Source: Opisthorchis felineus (lineage: Eukaryota > Platyhelminthes > Trematoda > Opisthorchiida > Opisthorchiidae). From it: DNA of 64,000 bases. Location: the NCBI GenBank assembly GCA_004794785.1, contig SJOL01007707.1, positions 725,396 through 789,395 on the forward strand. The letters run 5' to 3'. The position numbers and the translations under genes were made by a program. Under the pieces are notes generated by a model. It was not told where the DNA came from. It did no database searches and saw only the letters and a list, made by a program, of their open reading frames with translations. The number at the start of each line of letters is the position of its first letter. The first letter of the stretch is position 1. Positions 47,379-59,999 of the stretch are shown piece by piece.

Positions 47379-49230
47379 GGAGTTGTAGGCCACTAATTGT
47401 AGAAAATATGATCGAAATTTGGATGAAATGTGCAATTCTGGGCAGGTAACCTCGACGTAGATTAAACGGCACTTTCAGTATCAAAGGACACCGCGGTTCT
47501 TTCTCCGTGGTAAACCTGACACTACTGAGGCATTTCAGGAGCAGTAAAACACATCTCCTTCATCCTTATCTGATGGAAATATTTTACAAAAAAAACCTCC
47601 GCTTTTCGTGCACCGAGGTTAATCAACGTTGCACCAGGTAGCCCAGGTGTAAGGTGAAGTAAAACTGCATTTTTAAGGTGATCACTTCATGTTCCTCAGG
47701 AATACTGAGAAACTGACAACCGAAAGCTGCCTAGCAATTTTTCAAACAATTAACTTAATTTAACTGACCAGTTCAAACTGCTTTGCACATGTACATGGCT
47801 GTTTTTAAATAGCGCTGCATGATGTTAATTTGGTCCAACAGGTTGATGAGACTTTTCAAAATAGGAAAAAGTACAGGGTTTCCAAAAAGTGGTGTACTTC
47901 CAAACTTAAATCATACCTTAGGTTGTATGCCATAAAAAGGATTTGAGTGGACAAAACGTGGAACTTTCACGGTACAAGAGACTCGTGAGAATGGAGCTAA
48001 AAAAACCAACAGTCGTACTTAAGCGTGGAGGTTCTATTTTGTACATTCACTGAAAAAATTTGTCATGTTATGGATCTCTCCATAGCATGCGACTTCTATG
48101 GTGTGCCCATGTCTACGCCAACACTTAATGTGAATCGACGGTGTTTTGAGTGTCTAGTGTAAACAATTTCATATACAGTAATTTTATCATTTTTGTATTT
48201 TAACGTCACAGGTAGACCTAGTATTATTTCAGTGGTCCATGGCTGTCCTCGAAGTAAGTCGTTTGTGGGTCGTCATTCAGAATTTTCGTAATTTACAAAA
48301 ACTTTTGAGATCTGGACAGAGCTTGTTTCCTCGTCTTAAATAGGGACACTGAAGTCCTCACTCTGACAAATAGCTTAATCGGTATAAGTGGGTGTATTTC
48401 GGAATGATAACCTAAGAAATCCAATGGCTGTGTGCGTCACCTAATAGAAGTGATATGCCAGGTAGATCTATGGTATAAATAGTGTCTGCATCAGGTACTA
48501 ACAGAAATTTTTTTAATAATTGGTAATACGTCAGGAACATTCGCAGCTATTGGTACATCTGGTGCTAGCCAAGACACGCTGTCTCTAAATTACAGCATTC
48601 CACTTATCCAAGACTTCTTCAACCGTGAAGATCTCCTAACTGCAAATAGTTTTACCTTTTGAAGGAAATACCTTTAGCCGAATCAAAGATATGGTTCTAG
48701 GCGCATGAAAGAAAAGCCCTTTGAAGGCTATGATATGTCAATTTCTTGTCATTGCTGAAACTGAAAGACGGAGTCCTCCAAAATTGCTCCATTATCAAGT
48801 GTTCACTTTCGTCTCACACTGCGGCTTAATACCGAGGCAAACAGATCCTTTATTTTTGGAAAAAAACAGCTTTCATGCTGCGACTATAGTGGAGATTATA
48901 TCAATCAAACTGTCTACGACGTGCAAGCATAAATAATCAACGGCAGCTCACGCCAAACTCCAGTTCTTTGTGTAGGCTCAATGGACGCCTGTTTGATACA
49001 ACTTGTGGAATCAGGATAGCAGCAAAAATCTAAGCCAGTGATGCTACACCTTCACACGTTTGCATGCAGCTATTAAAAGACTTACCGCCAACACCCAGTC
49101 AAGCCACTGCTTTGCAAAACTAGGTTCTCACTAACTGCTGTTCCTGTAGGCCGGAAAACCGGCTAACGAGGCCTATAGTTCTCGTTTTCTCTAAACAACC
49201 AGATCTAACTCTAAAGGTACCAGAGCTTAC
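47379..49230. other. Intergenic or intronic, nothing specific seen
   Basis: No supported exon and no recognised repeat. Confidence 0.4.
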
Positions 49231-49306
49231 AGAAAGGCGTAAAGGATACAATTTTACATCCAAATGTTCACCGTCTAATCGTTTTGATGGCATTTCCAGA
49301 AACATT
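49231..49306 (-). CDS. Exon (model B)
   Basis: 76 nt between an excellent acceptor (CTTACTGTTGTTACACAG) and the donor TCT|GTAAGC. It reads MFLEMPSKRLDGEHLDV then KLYPLRLS. Phase 2-0. Confidence 0.52.
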
Positions 49307-50436
49307 CTGTGTAACAACAGTAAGCAGCCTCGATGCTTCAAAAGTGTATCAGCTCACATAAACCCGCATGGATTTCATTTGTTCCGAATGCTTACTGCTT
49401 AGAAGATGAGCAAAATGTTTCGATGCCGTTTGTTTGCCTTCACAGAACTTACAGGCTTTGCACACGCCGGGAAAATTCGACTGGCGAGAACAGCTCCGTT
49501 GTAAACATATACTAAAGAATTACACCTACTCTCACCCCGCCGTAGCTTTGTGGATTTATCTCACTACCTCTTCCTAAACCGACGTTGTTCGACTTGTGTC
49601 GTTGTAGCCCGTCTCTTAACTAGATTAAAAACGAGTGTTATAGATTAATGCAGTTTACCTGACCCAGCTGTTTGCATTCTGAGCCTCCAGTTAGTTTCGG
49701 CATGATGGTTTTCATCCACTTTTTAGGAGAACTAACAAACTTTGTAATTGAAACCACTGCAGAAAAGCAATGCACGCAATAGTTTTGGAGATGGGAGCAT
49801 ACATTTCCTCTAGCTACATGGGCCTTGTGCCTGTCTCTTGGAAGAGAATTTTTTGTCCCTACTCTCCAAGTACAGTAACTATACTTTATTGGAAAACACT
49901 GGCTTTATTATGTACTAGTTGCGAACCACAATATGATGATCTATTCCAATAAATTGAACACGTTGGCTTCAGCTGAGGGAAAGTGAACTGAATCGAATTG
50001 GTTTACGCTATAATGCGCACACCAAGTTCCAAAACATCGATTTTGGACTGATTTCCCGAATATTATTCTGAATAAAAATTTGCCAAAGATGCCAGATGTT
50101 TTCATGGGTTTTGCCCTCAGAGGTGTTTGGCAACAGTTTTCCGCTTAATCCAGGTGTTTGCTTTTAGCTTCACCAATTATTGACACCATTACAAAATGGT
50201 GAAAAGCGTCAAAATCCCACAGAATTATCTAAGACTCTAGAGCGCGCAATTTGGGCTTGTTTTTAACCAGTTTGCCTCCCTTAATCAGAAGCCGCTTTTT
50301 AATATGTAAAATAGATGTAGTGGTGAATCCATTCGTGTCGCTGCAGTAAGTTTACAGTCCCATATCGAAACTTGTGAGAACCAGTTACGGTTAATAAAGT
50401 TTTATGGATACCGCGTAACTTGCCTAACAAGCTTAC

Positions 50437-50551
50437 AGCACGAACTGCCACTGTTTTGGTCTCCTCGATTTTCAACAAATAAACCGGCTTTGTGCTGTGA
50501 ACCAGTTAGAAAACGGCCGATGGATATAAATAAATCAACAGCACTAAAATT
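50437..50551 (-). CDS. Exon (model B)
   Basis: 115 nt, acceptor TTTTCAACATTCCTGCCAG excellent, donor T|GTAAGC strong. It reads NFSAVDLFISIGRFLTGSQ, HKAGLFVENRGDQN and SGSSC. Phase 0-1. It follows 55470-55763 in phase. Confidence 0.6.
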
Positions 50552-53500
50552 CTGGCAGGAATGTTGAAAAATGGTTGACTGAAATATGCTTCGAGTTGCC
50601 TTTATAACTGACTGATGGAGCAGAAAGTCCGTCATTATGGTGCTTATATTTATAAAAAATGTGAAGAAATAAATCTTTCAAGAAGTGTGAACCTTTTACT
50701 TCATCAGAGGCTCTGTCCAAAGGAAAGATACAGTACAACACGGCTTAATTAAGCAAACACGGAAGATCACCAACTAAGCACATTCTTTGCATTCCAAAAG
50801 GATCATTACTCTCGCAAGATGTTCAGCATGTCCGACAAACTAGGTGCCATTTTATCTCCTAGAACCAAGAATAGGCATTATTTCATATGGACCACCCTCT
50901 CTTGGAAACAAGAGCCCTTTCTGGATAAACCCCCTTTGAATTTTGTCTTCTAAACTATGCACCATAGTTGATGATGACGATTATGCACTTGCAACCTTTT
51001 GATAATTTTAGGGCCTTTTGAGCATGGCGAAAAACAAGCAACTTTTTAGAGGAACGGAAATTAAATCAATAAACTTTTGTTTCGCAAGCCAAAATTTTAG
51101 TCATCTGGTGATCGAAATTTTTCATTCCGCCACTCGTTTTATGGATGCAGAACATGAACCGTTTTTCCTCACCTAGTGGAAAAACAGGGCCAGATTGCTG
51201 ATAAGGTTGCCCGCTACTTGTATGATGGTTTCATTTATACTTGAGTGCAACAGTGCAGACGTAGAGCATTTCCCACTCGATTGGTGAAGGATCTGACAAT
51301 GCGATGGATTTGCAATGCAAACTTGCAAACTTATCGTTTTAGGCAGGTCACGCGTAGAAGAGGAATGCTCTTGATGCGATGTAAAACACAAAATACTTTG
51401 GGTTATTAAACTCGCTTATTTCTGTGAGATGCTTCTTAAGTGGAGTTTTGTGAGAACAAAGTAGTGCGTTAATGTCCCCGTATGTGAATATATCCATGGT
51501 ATTTATTTGGAAGTCCCCATGAATATGCACCTAGCTTGGATGCTTGCAGTGGTTGGGTAAAGCTAGATGTAATCAAGTGCTTCCCAGTTAGTTGAAGCTG
51601 TATCACACAGTATTCTCTTTTTTTCTTTGAAACCGTAGCCTAGAAATGGACTCACGGTTGCCCCCTGTGCGTCAGTGTTCATTTCTGCGTGGGGCCGCTC
51701 AAAAATCACAGCTCGTTAGTTTATTGTGTTTTCTGTACGGCCCATATTATGTTAAAAGAAGCCCGTAGCTAGGCTTGTCTCCTTGAAGCCAGTGCTTTTT
51801 TATTCTGCCAGCGCAAATATATTGCGTGAATTTTAGTTCCCTTATTTAGGGTTTACTGACCATTTGCATGAAGCCGACACAAAGTGAGGCTCAGCTAGCT
51901 ATTCTGTACGCCATTTTCATCCTTTCGCATGTGGATGTGTTTTTATTTAATTCTTCTGTAGAAGCGTTATTTTTGAACTAAATATCAAGAAAATATCAAG
52001 AAATATTCACGAAAATCCACTCTAAGAATCTTCAATGGAGGTAACGTTTAGCTCACACGGACCAAGGTGCTAGACAAATACCCACTAGAGAACGCAGCGT
52101 TACAGTAGCTAGTGATGTGCAATCTTTACTTTTACGCAATAAGCTGCCAATAACAACCGGATTTTGTACAAGAACCATCATTTAACTTATAACTTTTGCT
52201 TTCAGGGCACTACTATATAAAACCTGGTGGGTATGGATGTAGATAGTTACATCTGTTTCTACCGGACTAATGTCATAGAAATTTACTCACTAGAAACAAA
52301 TACCGCGGCAGTGCGGCAGGTAGAGCCCCACATGACATGAACTGTGTAGCTTTTGAAGTCTTCCGGCGTTTGTAACTTGATGCTGGCTGTTTTTACTTTG
52401 ACAGAGTGCTTTACCAAGGGATTCCATCAGCACGTTGTGCAACGTGGGATAAATTTTGGCAGTTCACCCTTACTGCTGCTGCCTGTAATTTAACCATCAA
52501 CGCAGCCGTTAAAAAAAGTATGTTCTTCTAGCTGCATAAGCTAATTAAGATGCGGTGCCAACGGGGAGGATATAGTTGCACGAAATTAGAGTGGACGAGA
52601 ATTGTTGTTCTTTTGATATTCCGAAAAACCGCCTTTTTGGCGCAAAATTTTGGCTGTATCTAGGGTGAAAAGTTTACTGTTTACTTGGCATACAACAAAG
52701 TCTCTCAGTGCAGCAACGGCAACTATGCATCACAGCCAGATGTTTGCAATAATTATTTAAAATTTTGATATTTACCAATGATTAATAAGGAATATTCCCA
52801 TACGCCAACATTTACAAAATTACTTCTCCAAAATTAGTTGTAAAGTTTGGTTTCTGATATCTTGATCAGTAAGCACACCTTTGGACCCATCGGTGGTTCT
52901 AGAGTTTATCAATTCGCTTGAAGACGTTGGTAATTTGAATGCAGAAAATATTGTTACTAACTGGTGTAATGTCGTTCATTACCTTTTATGCAGCAAAGTT
53001 TAACACTGCGTCGCTAGTTATGCCACTCTGGTAAATAAAGGAGAAACTTGTATGTGTAACCAGCCTGTTTGGTTGTTGTGACAGGATATTTAGCCAGTCG
53101 GTCAGGCGTGCTTGAAAGTTTGAGCTGACTTCTGTGTTTCGGACGTTAGATTTTGGCGCTTTTTGATACAAGTATTTGGTGGCTAGAAGCACGTAAAAAA
53201 TTTTGTCTACAATTCACATGCTTCAAAATTTTTAATTAATGTGATTGTAAATTTGTAACCGGTGCGAAATTGGCTTTTATGTTAGGATGAACGATTATTT
53301 CCACCAACATTGGATACTACAAAATCTACAGAAAAACTGTTTGGTGAAAACCGTGCGTATTCTTTGAAGAGAAGATCAACCGGCCTTCCAATAATTTTCC
53401 GTTCAGGATAGTTTTCAAAAGACAATATCTCTTATGTCTATATTTTAAGTCGTTCAATTTCAAGATTTTAGGACAACTGTTTGCATTATAAAATTAACTG

Positions 53501-55469
53501 TGATTATAAAATCAATAATTGCTTTCTAAAAGAATTTGAGTAAAGTCGTCCGCATTATTTACTAATAAAAAGACACATGTTTCTATGTATTGGTCAAATT
53601 TCCTTCTATCGGACTGACATTTTTGAGAAAAACACCATGAATAATCCAAAAAGGCTGATCTACTAGCCCGTCTGCTTGAAATTTCCATCGAAAAACCTTC
53701 CTAGTTTGTCCTTACCTCGCTACACATAAACTCAGTACATTTGGCTATATTCGATACACTGGCGTGTTTTTTGCTGACCTTGAGGTAACAAATATCGAAC
53801 TTTTCCTCAAATAGAATACCGTTGAATGTTTGTCTTTGTAACTGTGATTTGATCCTTGTCGAAGCAAGTAGTTACGTGATTCGGTTATATAACGCAAAGT
53901 GTCGTAATAACCAGCAGAATTCTTTTCCAACCACTAAATGGCTAATAACCCCTTGGTCTCATTTTGCTGTCCACGTTCAACCGCGAGTCAGAGTGCTTCT
54001 ATTACTACCGTGAAATCGTGTAATTCGGGCAGCACATAATTGTGCGGCTTAGCACTGAGTCGGCAGGCGTTCAGTGTCTGTGTAAATTCAAATCTCCGGC
54101 TGTCGTTTTCTCACGAGATCCTTTAAACAGAAGACTTCACAACTCAGACTTGTGCACGTGTTCCAGAAGCCAAGAATTGTATGCGCAGGCCCCTTTAATT
54201 TTATTGGTGTTCACCATCATTAGTGAGGAGGCTTATCTCTTTGCTCCATATGTGTTGGCAAGACAATTCAAAGCTGTCCATGTAAACCGCGAAAGCAAAC
54301 CCTAGCCTGCAGATTTCCGGCTTTGGCTACAAAGATTTTGAACCCACTGACTTTTCTCACAAATTTGTATTAGCCAACTTTTCCAGATATGGTTATACGT
54401 AGTCCAGATTTCCGGTTTATCTGAAACTGGTGGACAAGATGTTTAAACCTCCAAGACCCGGTTGTTCTTCGCCGTCGACCATCATTTTAAAAGGCCTCTA
54501 AAGAGATTGCTTTACCTTTTTAATTATATGCCGCGATTTTTCAAAGTTACTGGATTCAACGGGGCTTTAAGCCGGAGGTGTGTGTTCGAATCAACCGTTT
54601 CCGGCAATGTTTCCTGTATTAATCACATGCCTAAAGAGCTCGCGTGCGTAAAGCTTGTAGTATAAACGGAAAGGTTTTGTTCTTAGATTGCCGCAGTGAC
54701 AACGATGTCTTTAACAAAACTGAATAATGGCGTCAGGTTTTGCTACTTCTGCGCTACAAGCACCTTGGGCACAAAATCTGGGCCATCAATTACTCCATAG
54801 TGAGCCAAATTGACGAAGTTATTGGGGGTACATCGATAATCGTAGTCAGCAGATTTGAGCTCCGAAGACCTCCGGGTGGCCGCTGACCTGGCTTATTACA
54901 CTGCTTCTTTTCCGCTTGCAGTTCATGGAGAGGACGTGGATCTAGTTTATTTCAAAAGGGGTCTGGCCGTTCTGTTTAACAGTGCTTCAGCCGTTCAAGC
55001 AGATCGGTCATGCCTACTTTTACAGCCACCCATATGGCTTCCCGATATTTCTCTCAATTTTCAGGTCTTTCTGGACATAAGCGGATTTCTTGGTATCCTC
55101 TCATTGTTTGTTAAATATTCGTTCATATTGTACCATTGGTTGGGGTTACAATAAAAAACAGAACCAAAGATTTATGGCGTTTATCAGTAACTTCAAGCCG
55201 GTGGCACGTTAGCTAGCTGCTTTGTGCTCAAAGAAAATGTGGCTTGCCATCTGTGGAACAAGTCTGTCTTGTCTATGATAGTCAGGATATAATATAAGTT
55301 GTGTTTGTTACCGCAAAGACAAGACAGTAGGCGATTATTTCAACGATCTAATTGTACCAAACTGGTATATTCCCATCATCAAGACGGCTTAATTTTTGCT
55401 CTCATTCTCCTGTTTTCACAGCTACGTGAAACCTCTGAGGCCTATGAGTTTCATAAAATGAATATTTAC
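50552..55469. other. Presumed intron, nothing specific seen
   Basis: A very good minus-strand donor (CACTAG|GTGAGG) at about 51174-51179 has no clear exon because the longest frame stops in the last codon before it. A tRNA-like B box near 54580 is isolated. The remainder is AT-rich. Confidence 0.35.
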
Positions 55470-55763
55470 CTTCTTTTCACTCTCCATTTCCATAAACAGG
55501 GTTATTAGTGCTAATTTTATGGCGGCCGCAGGTTGTCTGATCTTGGAAGGATGCGTTCCATTCTGTACTACTTCAAGTAAAGCAAGTATTCCTTGCAACG
55601 CCATGCTTTTCAAGTCGTGATGATTGAAATGGTGTCCCATGGCATAAAACATTAAAAAAATAGTGAAACCCATGCCGCCCAATATCTGCGTCAACAATGT
55701 TTTATCGTTGTCTTGGTCTGAGTGCCAGACTGCTGCTGATGATTTAAAGACATTAAAAATCCT
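55470..55763 (-). CDS. Long coding exon (model B), HEAT/ARM-like helices
   Basis: 98 codons, phase 0-0, between the acceptor TTCATTCTCCAAATTTCAG and the donor AAG|GTAAAT. It reads RIFNVFKSSAAVWHSD, LLTQILGGMGFTIFLMFYAM, MALQGILALLEVVQNG and IKLALITLFMEMESEKK. Paired hydrophobic helices suggest HEAT or armadillo repeats; this is inference. The frame stays open 37 codons upstream, so the exon could start earlier. Confidence 0.73.
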
Positions 55764-56955
55764 CTGAAATTTGGAGAATGAAGCTGCTCGACAAACGGAC
55801 TTGGTCAAATTACTGGCAAGCTTACTGTACCGTTCGGTCACAGGAAGTGATCGGCATTTACCGGTAGGCAACATTTACAGCGCCTGACGTTGCTGTACAA
55901 TAAATGGCTATCGTGCAAAGCACTACGCCTGTTGGCGCCTCCGGTTTCGGTCATAGTGATCCTTGAACAGTAGGTCGCATTACGCGCTAGGTGGTATTAT
56001 TTGCTCTGGGCCTTAAGTAAATATTTTCCCTAGTGGATTGGGGACACATTTGCCTGCTTTTTCGCCCTTACATTGTATAAACCTAATCCTAAATCATCCA
56101 AGTGCGGCGAGGAAAGTCCATAAACACGTAAGCCTCAAATACTTCAGCTTCTTTTAATGACCGCACTTCTCTACCCAGTAAACAGTTTACAGATAGTTTT
56201 TGGGTCTGCAGAAATAAATCGATCGGTATCTACTGAAGTTTGTCAGCCCTATTTTAGCCAATGCGTCACTTCGAAATGAGCCATCCTCTTGCAGAACGTT
56301 GGATACAACTGTTGAAACATCCCGTTTGCCCATTAAATAAGTCTGAAAAACTATATTCTCATTTCCAGGGTCCTCAATTTTGACTTGATAATTTGGCGCT
56401 TCACCCTGTGCACCACACTATACGTTTGTTAGGTTCAGCTCATTTGACCTCTCTATTACACCTGAAAGGATTGGTTTTCAATACCCACAGGCAGTTCGTT
56501 GCTCTACTAGTTAAACTGAATTCAGTGGTGCCCGATGAGTGCTGTCGAGCGTCACAAAAATTTTCGCACGAAAAAAACGTCAGTCGGCCCATTAGGTAAC
56601 AATTTCCATAATATCCACATCATGTTGTAACTTTTGGATTTACAACCGGGTTTGAAGGTTGTGGTAGTTTTTCTGCAGGCCCTGACAAGCCTGCTTATTG
56701 ACGCACAAAATGTATAGGGAATTACCTGAACAGAAACGAGTGAAAGAAGCTTACCGAGGTAGTGTACTTCTGAATGCGAGATGTGAAGGCGTATTCACGT
56801 CTCTCGTTAAACTTGTTTATCCACGAAATGAAGTCTTCCGCCAGAAGAATACAATATTCGACTGCTGAATCTCCGGCAAATCGTCGGTCAGCCGAACCGT
56901 GGAAACACGCGGAGGTGTCCTGTTACATAACTAGCACTTTGTATCAGCTGCTTAC

Positions 56956-57072
56956 TTCATCTGTATCACATATTTCCGGGTTTATCAGGTTGCTGAAGTT
57001 TTCTTCTATTGCTTTCCATATTGCTAAGCAGCTGTTCGAAATATCGCTGCTGCTATCCGTTTCAGTCTCATA
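56956..57072 (-). CDS. Exon (model B)
   Basis: 39 codons, phase 0-0, between GTAGCTTTTGTCTGGCAG and GAA|GTAAGC, both excellent. It reads YETETDSSSDISNSCLAIW, KAIEENFSNLIN and PEICDTDE. It joins directly to 55470-55763 in frame. Confidence 0.65.
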
Positions 57073-57550
57073 CTGCCAGACAAAAGCTACACCAACTACT
57101 AACTTCAAGGTTACCCTTGGTCGTTTAGTATGCCGATGATGTGCACTCATTCCTCAATTGTCGAGAATAGTTTCACACGGCATCTTTTTCCCTTCATTCT
57201 CCAACGCGAGAACGAAAACCGTTGTCGAAAATACCATCGTCACGCGATGCATGAACTTCCCAAATATTGGCTGGTTAAAACAACTAAATTAATCAGTGAT
57301 CAATAACCAGCGTCACAGTTGGCATTGTGAAGAGCCTAGGCAAGTGTTCATCCGCTTAGTTCTCAGCCAGCCCTTGCGGTGGCTCGTCGTTTGCAAATGC
57401 CCGCTAAAGACGATGGCGATTTTTTGCCGTCGGCGCAGGATCCCTATATGATGTGTAAGTTTCAGCAAATTATTTTCACGACCGAACGAAAATTGCAGTG
57501 CCTAAATTTTGACTACTGAGCAAACGGAACGTGTGTGACCAGCATTATTC

Positions 57551-57826
57551 TCTGATCCACCTTCTGGAAGTGCGTATATTTGGTTCAACATTATGCGGTA
57601 AATTGGCGAAATACACACGTTTGCACACCAATTTGGCTTTGACGGGAGACTCACCTGGAACCCACCTGAATCTCTGTTGTATCATGTTTTTGAGCAACCG
57701 AATGTGCTGCACCAGGTGGCTCCGTGATTCACTTGGCATGCGAGATATCGCGATACATCGTCTAGACGTAATACTCTATGCATAAGGTAGTTGAAATCTC
57801 CTCGACAGCTCACGACCCGCCAAGAA
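57551..57826 (+). repeat. STAHDR dispersed repeat, copy 3 (plus orientation)
   Basis: Conceptual translation gives KYTRLHTNLALTGDSPG and then, after a mixed-frame stretch, HKVVEISSTAHDP. This agrees with my memory of the family (KYTHLQINLVF...GDSTES...). It faces copy 4 in opposite orientation about 30-110 bp away. Confidence 0.6.
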
Positions 57827-57844
57827 CAAACTGGTATGTAAAAG

Positions 57845-57995
57845 AGCTTACCTCGTTAACTTCGTGTGATTTGGATTTAAGTAGAACATAAAGTTGACGG
57901 ACAGTCATGACGGAAAGTTCACCAGGTGAACCCCAATAAGGGCGAACCCGGTCGTGTGCTGTCGAAGAGTTTTCATCAACCTTATGTGCCGTGTT
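57845..57995 (-). repeat. STAHDR dispersed repeat, copy 4 (minus orientation)
   Basis: HKVDENSSTAHDRVRPYWGS reads directly. Frame-shifted DNA similarity continues as SVNFMFYLNPN. It lies in a 90-codon open frame that ends at a strong donor (GAG|GTAAGC), so it could be exonised. I treat it as repeat and not as a host exon. Confidence 0.65.
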
Positions 57996-58392
57996 TGTGT
58001 AAAACTGCTTGAAGCGATGAAAAATTTCCAAAGGGTAGTTGGCGCGCACTGAACTTTCGTCCTTCCTTGCAGCCAGCATTATTCCATCTGGTCATTCTCT
58101 GCCTGTGTATATATTCACTTTCTGGGCAGCGAATGTTAAAAAAATTGGGAAACGACGCAGCGCTTCTTTAGTCGCTTAGCTTTAAATCTGCCATGTGAAC
58201 ACAATGTTGTCACCTCTCCCACACAGAAAACCACGGCAGTAACTAAATAGGCGGCTTGGGTTTACTGTATAAGCTAACAAGGACTATTCTCAGCAGGTTC
58301 AGCCAGATGAGTTGTGGCGGTCACATTCAGTAGAAGAACTTGTGCATTGGGTCACCTTAATCCAGCCGCCTAAACCAACAGAAACTAGATAC

Positions 58393-58447
58393 CTTGTCAC
58401 AATGGTGGACAGTTTGATGAGCCACTCAAATCGGGTGTATAGTTCAC
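58393..58447 (-). CDS. Exon (model B)
   Basis: 55 nt, acceptor CAATTTCTCCAAGCAG, donor AAG|GTATCT. It reads ELYTRFEWLIKLSTIVT, phase 1-2, and follows 59161-59194 in frame. Confidence 0.5.
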
Positions 58448-59160
58448 CTGCTTGGAGAAATTGAACAGCAAAATATGGGGCTAATCTGTAATCGTGCAAC
58501 ATTGCAGGCCAGTGGTATGTGGAATGTCACACATTATTCAGCAGACCGTATCAAGTGAAATAACGTAAGGTTTGAGTCATTGGCACGTACCCATATATCC
58601 TGTTGAGGTCTCAACTAGAATCAAAGGTTATCCAAGATTCGTTGGAATATTTTGCTTGCGTTGGTGCTTCCTGTCTTAGTCACCGTATCCGTGATAGGGC
58701 CGCGGCAAGGACTTATCTGTTCAATGATAAGTGGTTCAAGCACACCGAGGTTCGAAGAGGCGCACCTGCTCCCACTTGACGAGGCAGGAATCATAACCAT
58801 GTACGGACATTTTGAAGCTGGCCAAACACGCTTCTAGCGCTGCAACTTTATCTATTTTGCCGCGACGTGCTACATGGAACCTTTATATATTATTGGGAAA
58901 GGGTATGATATGGTTAGTTGGGGATGGTTTGGCAAAATCAACCGATCATGTACTATTTCAGATGTTAATGAGATTATATGGACCTCGCCTACATTTGCTC
59001 AGCCTCACCGACTTTTTCACGCCGGTTCATTCTCCAGTACCGACAAAATTTCATGACGAGCCGAACCTTATTATCATTCTCGCCTACCTTTGCCAGTGGT
59101 GGTTCTTAATCTTTGTGTTTGCCGTGCTTAGAACATCGGATTATGCAGTGATGTTCTTAC

Positions 59161-59194
59161 TCGGGTTGTTGGGCATGTTGTCTAACAAAAATCT
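59161..59194 (-). CDS. Small exon (model B)
   Basis: 34 nt between CTCTCCGCTGATCTTTAG and A|GTAAGA, both very good. It reads RFLLDNMPNNP, phase 0-1. A plus-strand 128-codon open frame overlaps it and is rejected. Confidence 0.45.
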
Positions 59195-59232
59195 CTAAAG
59201 ATCAGCGGAGAGATGCCCAATCAAAAACTTAC

Positions 59233-59277
59233 GCTATCAAGACCAATGTGAACTCGCTTGCAGTGGTGAGCCGCATT
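59233..59277 (-). CDS. Exon (model B)
   Basis: 45 nt, phase 0-0, acceptor TGCCGACTATTTCAG, donor AGC|GTAAGT, both excellent. It reads NAAHHCKRVHIGLDS and runs on into 59161-59194. Confidence 0.52.
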
Positions 59278-59577
59278 CTGAAATAGTCGGCATGGATGAA
59301 TTCCTACCACCCTCTTTCTTGCGGTTCGCAACTTTCCATGGTGGTAACCGCCGGGATATATGGGTAAGTAGGCAAGCAAGTAACCAAGCGCCCATAAACG
59401 CGGATCATCAGTTACTGCACTTGGACTCACACGTTTGTGGAATTTGGGAGGGAAGCGCGGCAGTCACCTCGTCCATAGTGGCGGTCAAAAGGGTGTCGGA
59501 GAGGACGGTACGTAAAAACACGATTATACGTAAAAATAACTACTATCATGACACTGAGCACGGCTTTGCACATATAC

Positions 59578-59606
59578 GTATATATATATATATATATATT
59601 TATATT
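59578..59606. repeat. (TA)n microsatellite
   Basis: TA repeat with two interruptions. Confidence 0.95.
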
Positions 59607-59864
59607 GTATGCTGAGATGTGTACTGATGGAACTCCCAAAGAACCTTCGGTGGATTTTGGAGGGCGGGACGTATATGGCACACTTTGTCAGACACGTACA
59701 CTGAAAATGCAAGGAGCCTGTCTATCGCTCGTTCAAAACATTAAAATAAGGTGCGGACGATGCGGATTTGAAAAGGATTTGAAAATAAGGACACCGCAGA
59801 AGAGAAAAAGTTACCCACGTCCGTGAAATTATCCAGTGGAAAAATACCTCACGGAAACTGTTAC

Positions 59865-59895
59865 CTTTAACAAGAGGACAACCCCCGTGATTGAA
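59865..59895 (-). CDS. Possible small exon (model B)
   Basis: 31 nt after CATGCTGTTTTTTCCAAG, donor AAG|GTAACA. The phase 2-0 frame reads SITGVVLLLK. A second frame is open. Confidence 0.33.
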
Positions 59896-59999
59896 CTTGG
59901 AAAAAACAGCATGTGTAGCGAAAATACCCACGCAGTATTTACAAGTAAGTATAATAAGCCAGCAAAGCCACTCTTGGCACAATAGTTTGCAAGGGAATA

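Noticed and set aside
47014..47484. Minus-strand open frame of 156 codons
   Set aside because: It is Cys/Leu/Ile-rich and lies antisense to a more protein-like plus-strand exon ending in TAA. It is better explained as a shadow.
54540..54600. tRNA-like B box (GTGTTCGAATC)
   Set aside because: No A box or pairing stems; one 11-bp match is not enough.
58812..59198. Plus-strand open frame of 128 codons, hydrophobic
   Set aside because: It overlaps a minus-strand exon with much better splice sites, and has no motif or start context. A membrane protein is not excluded.
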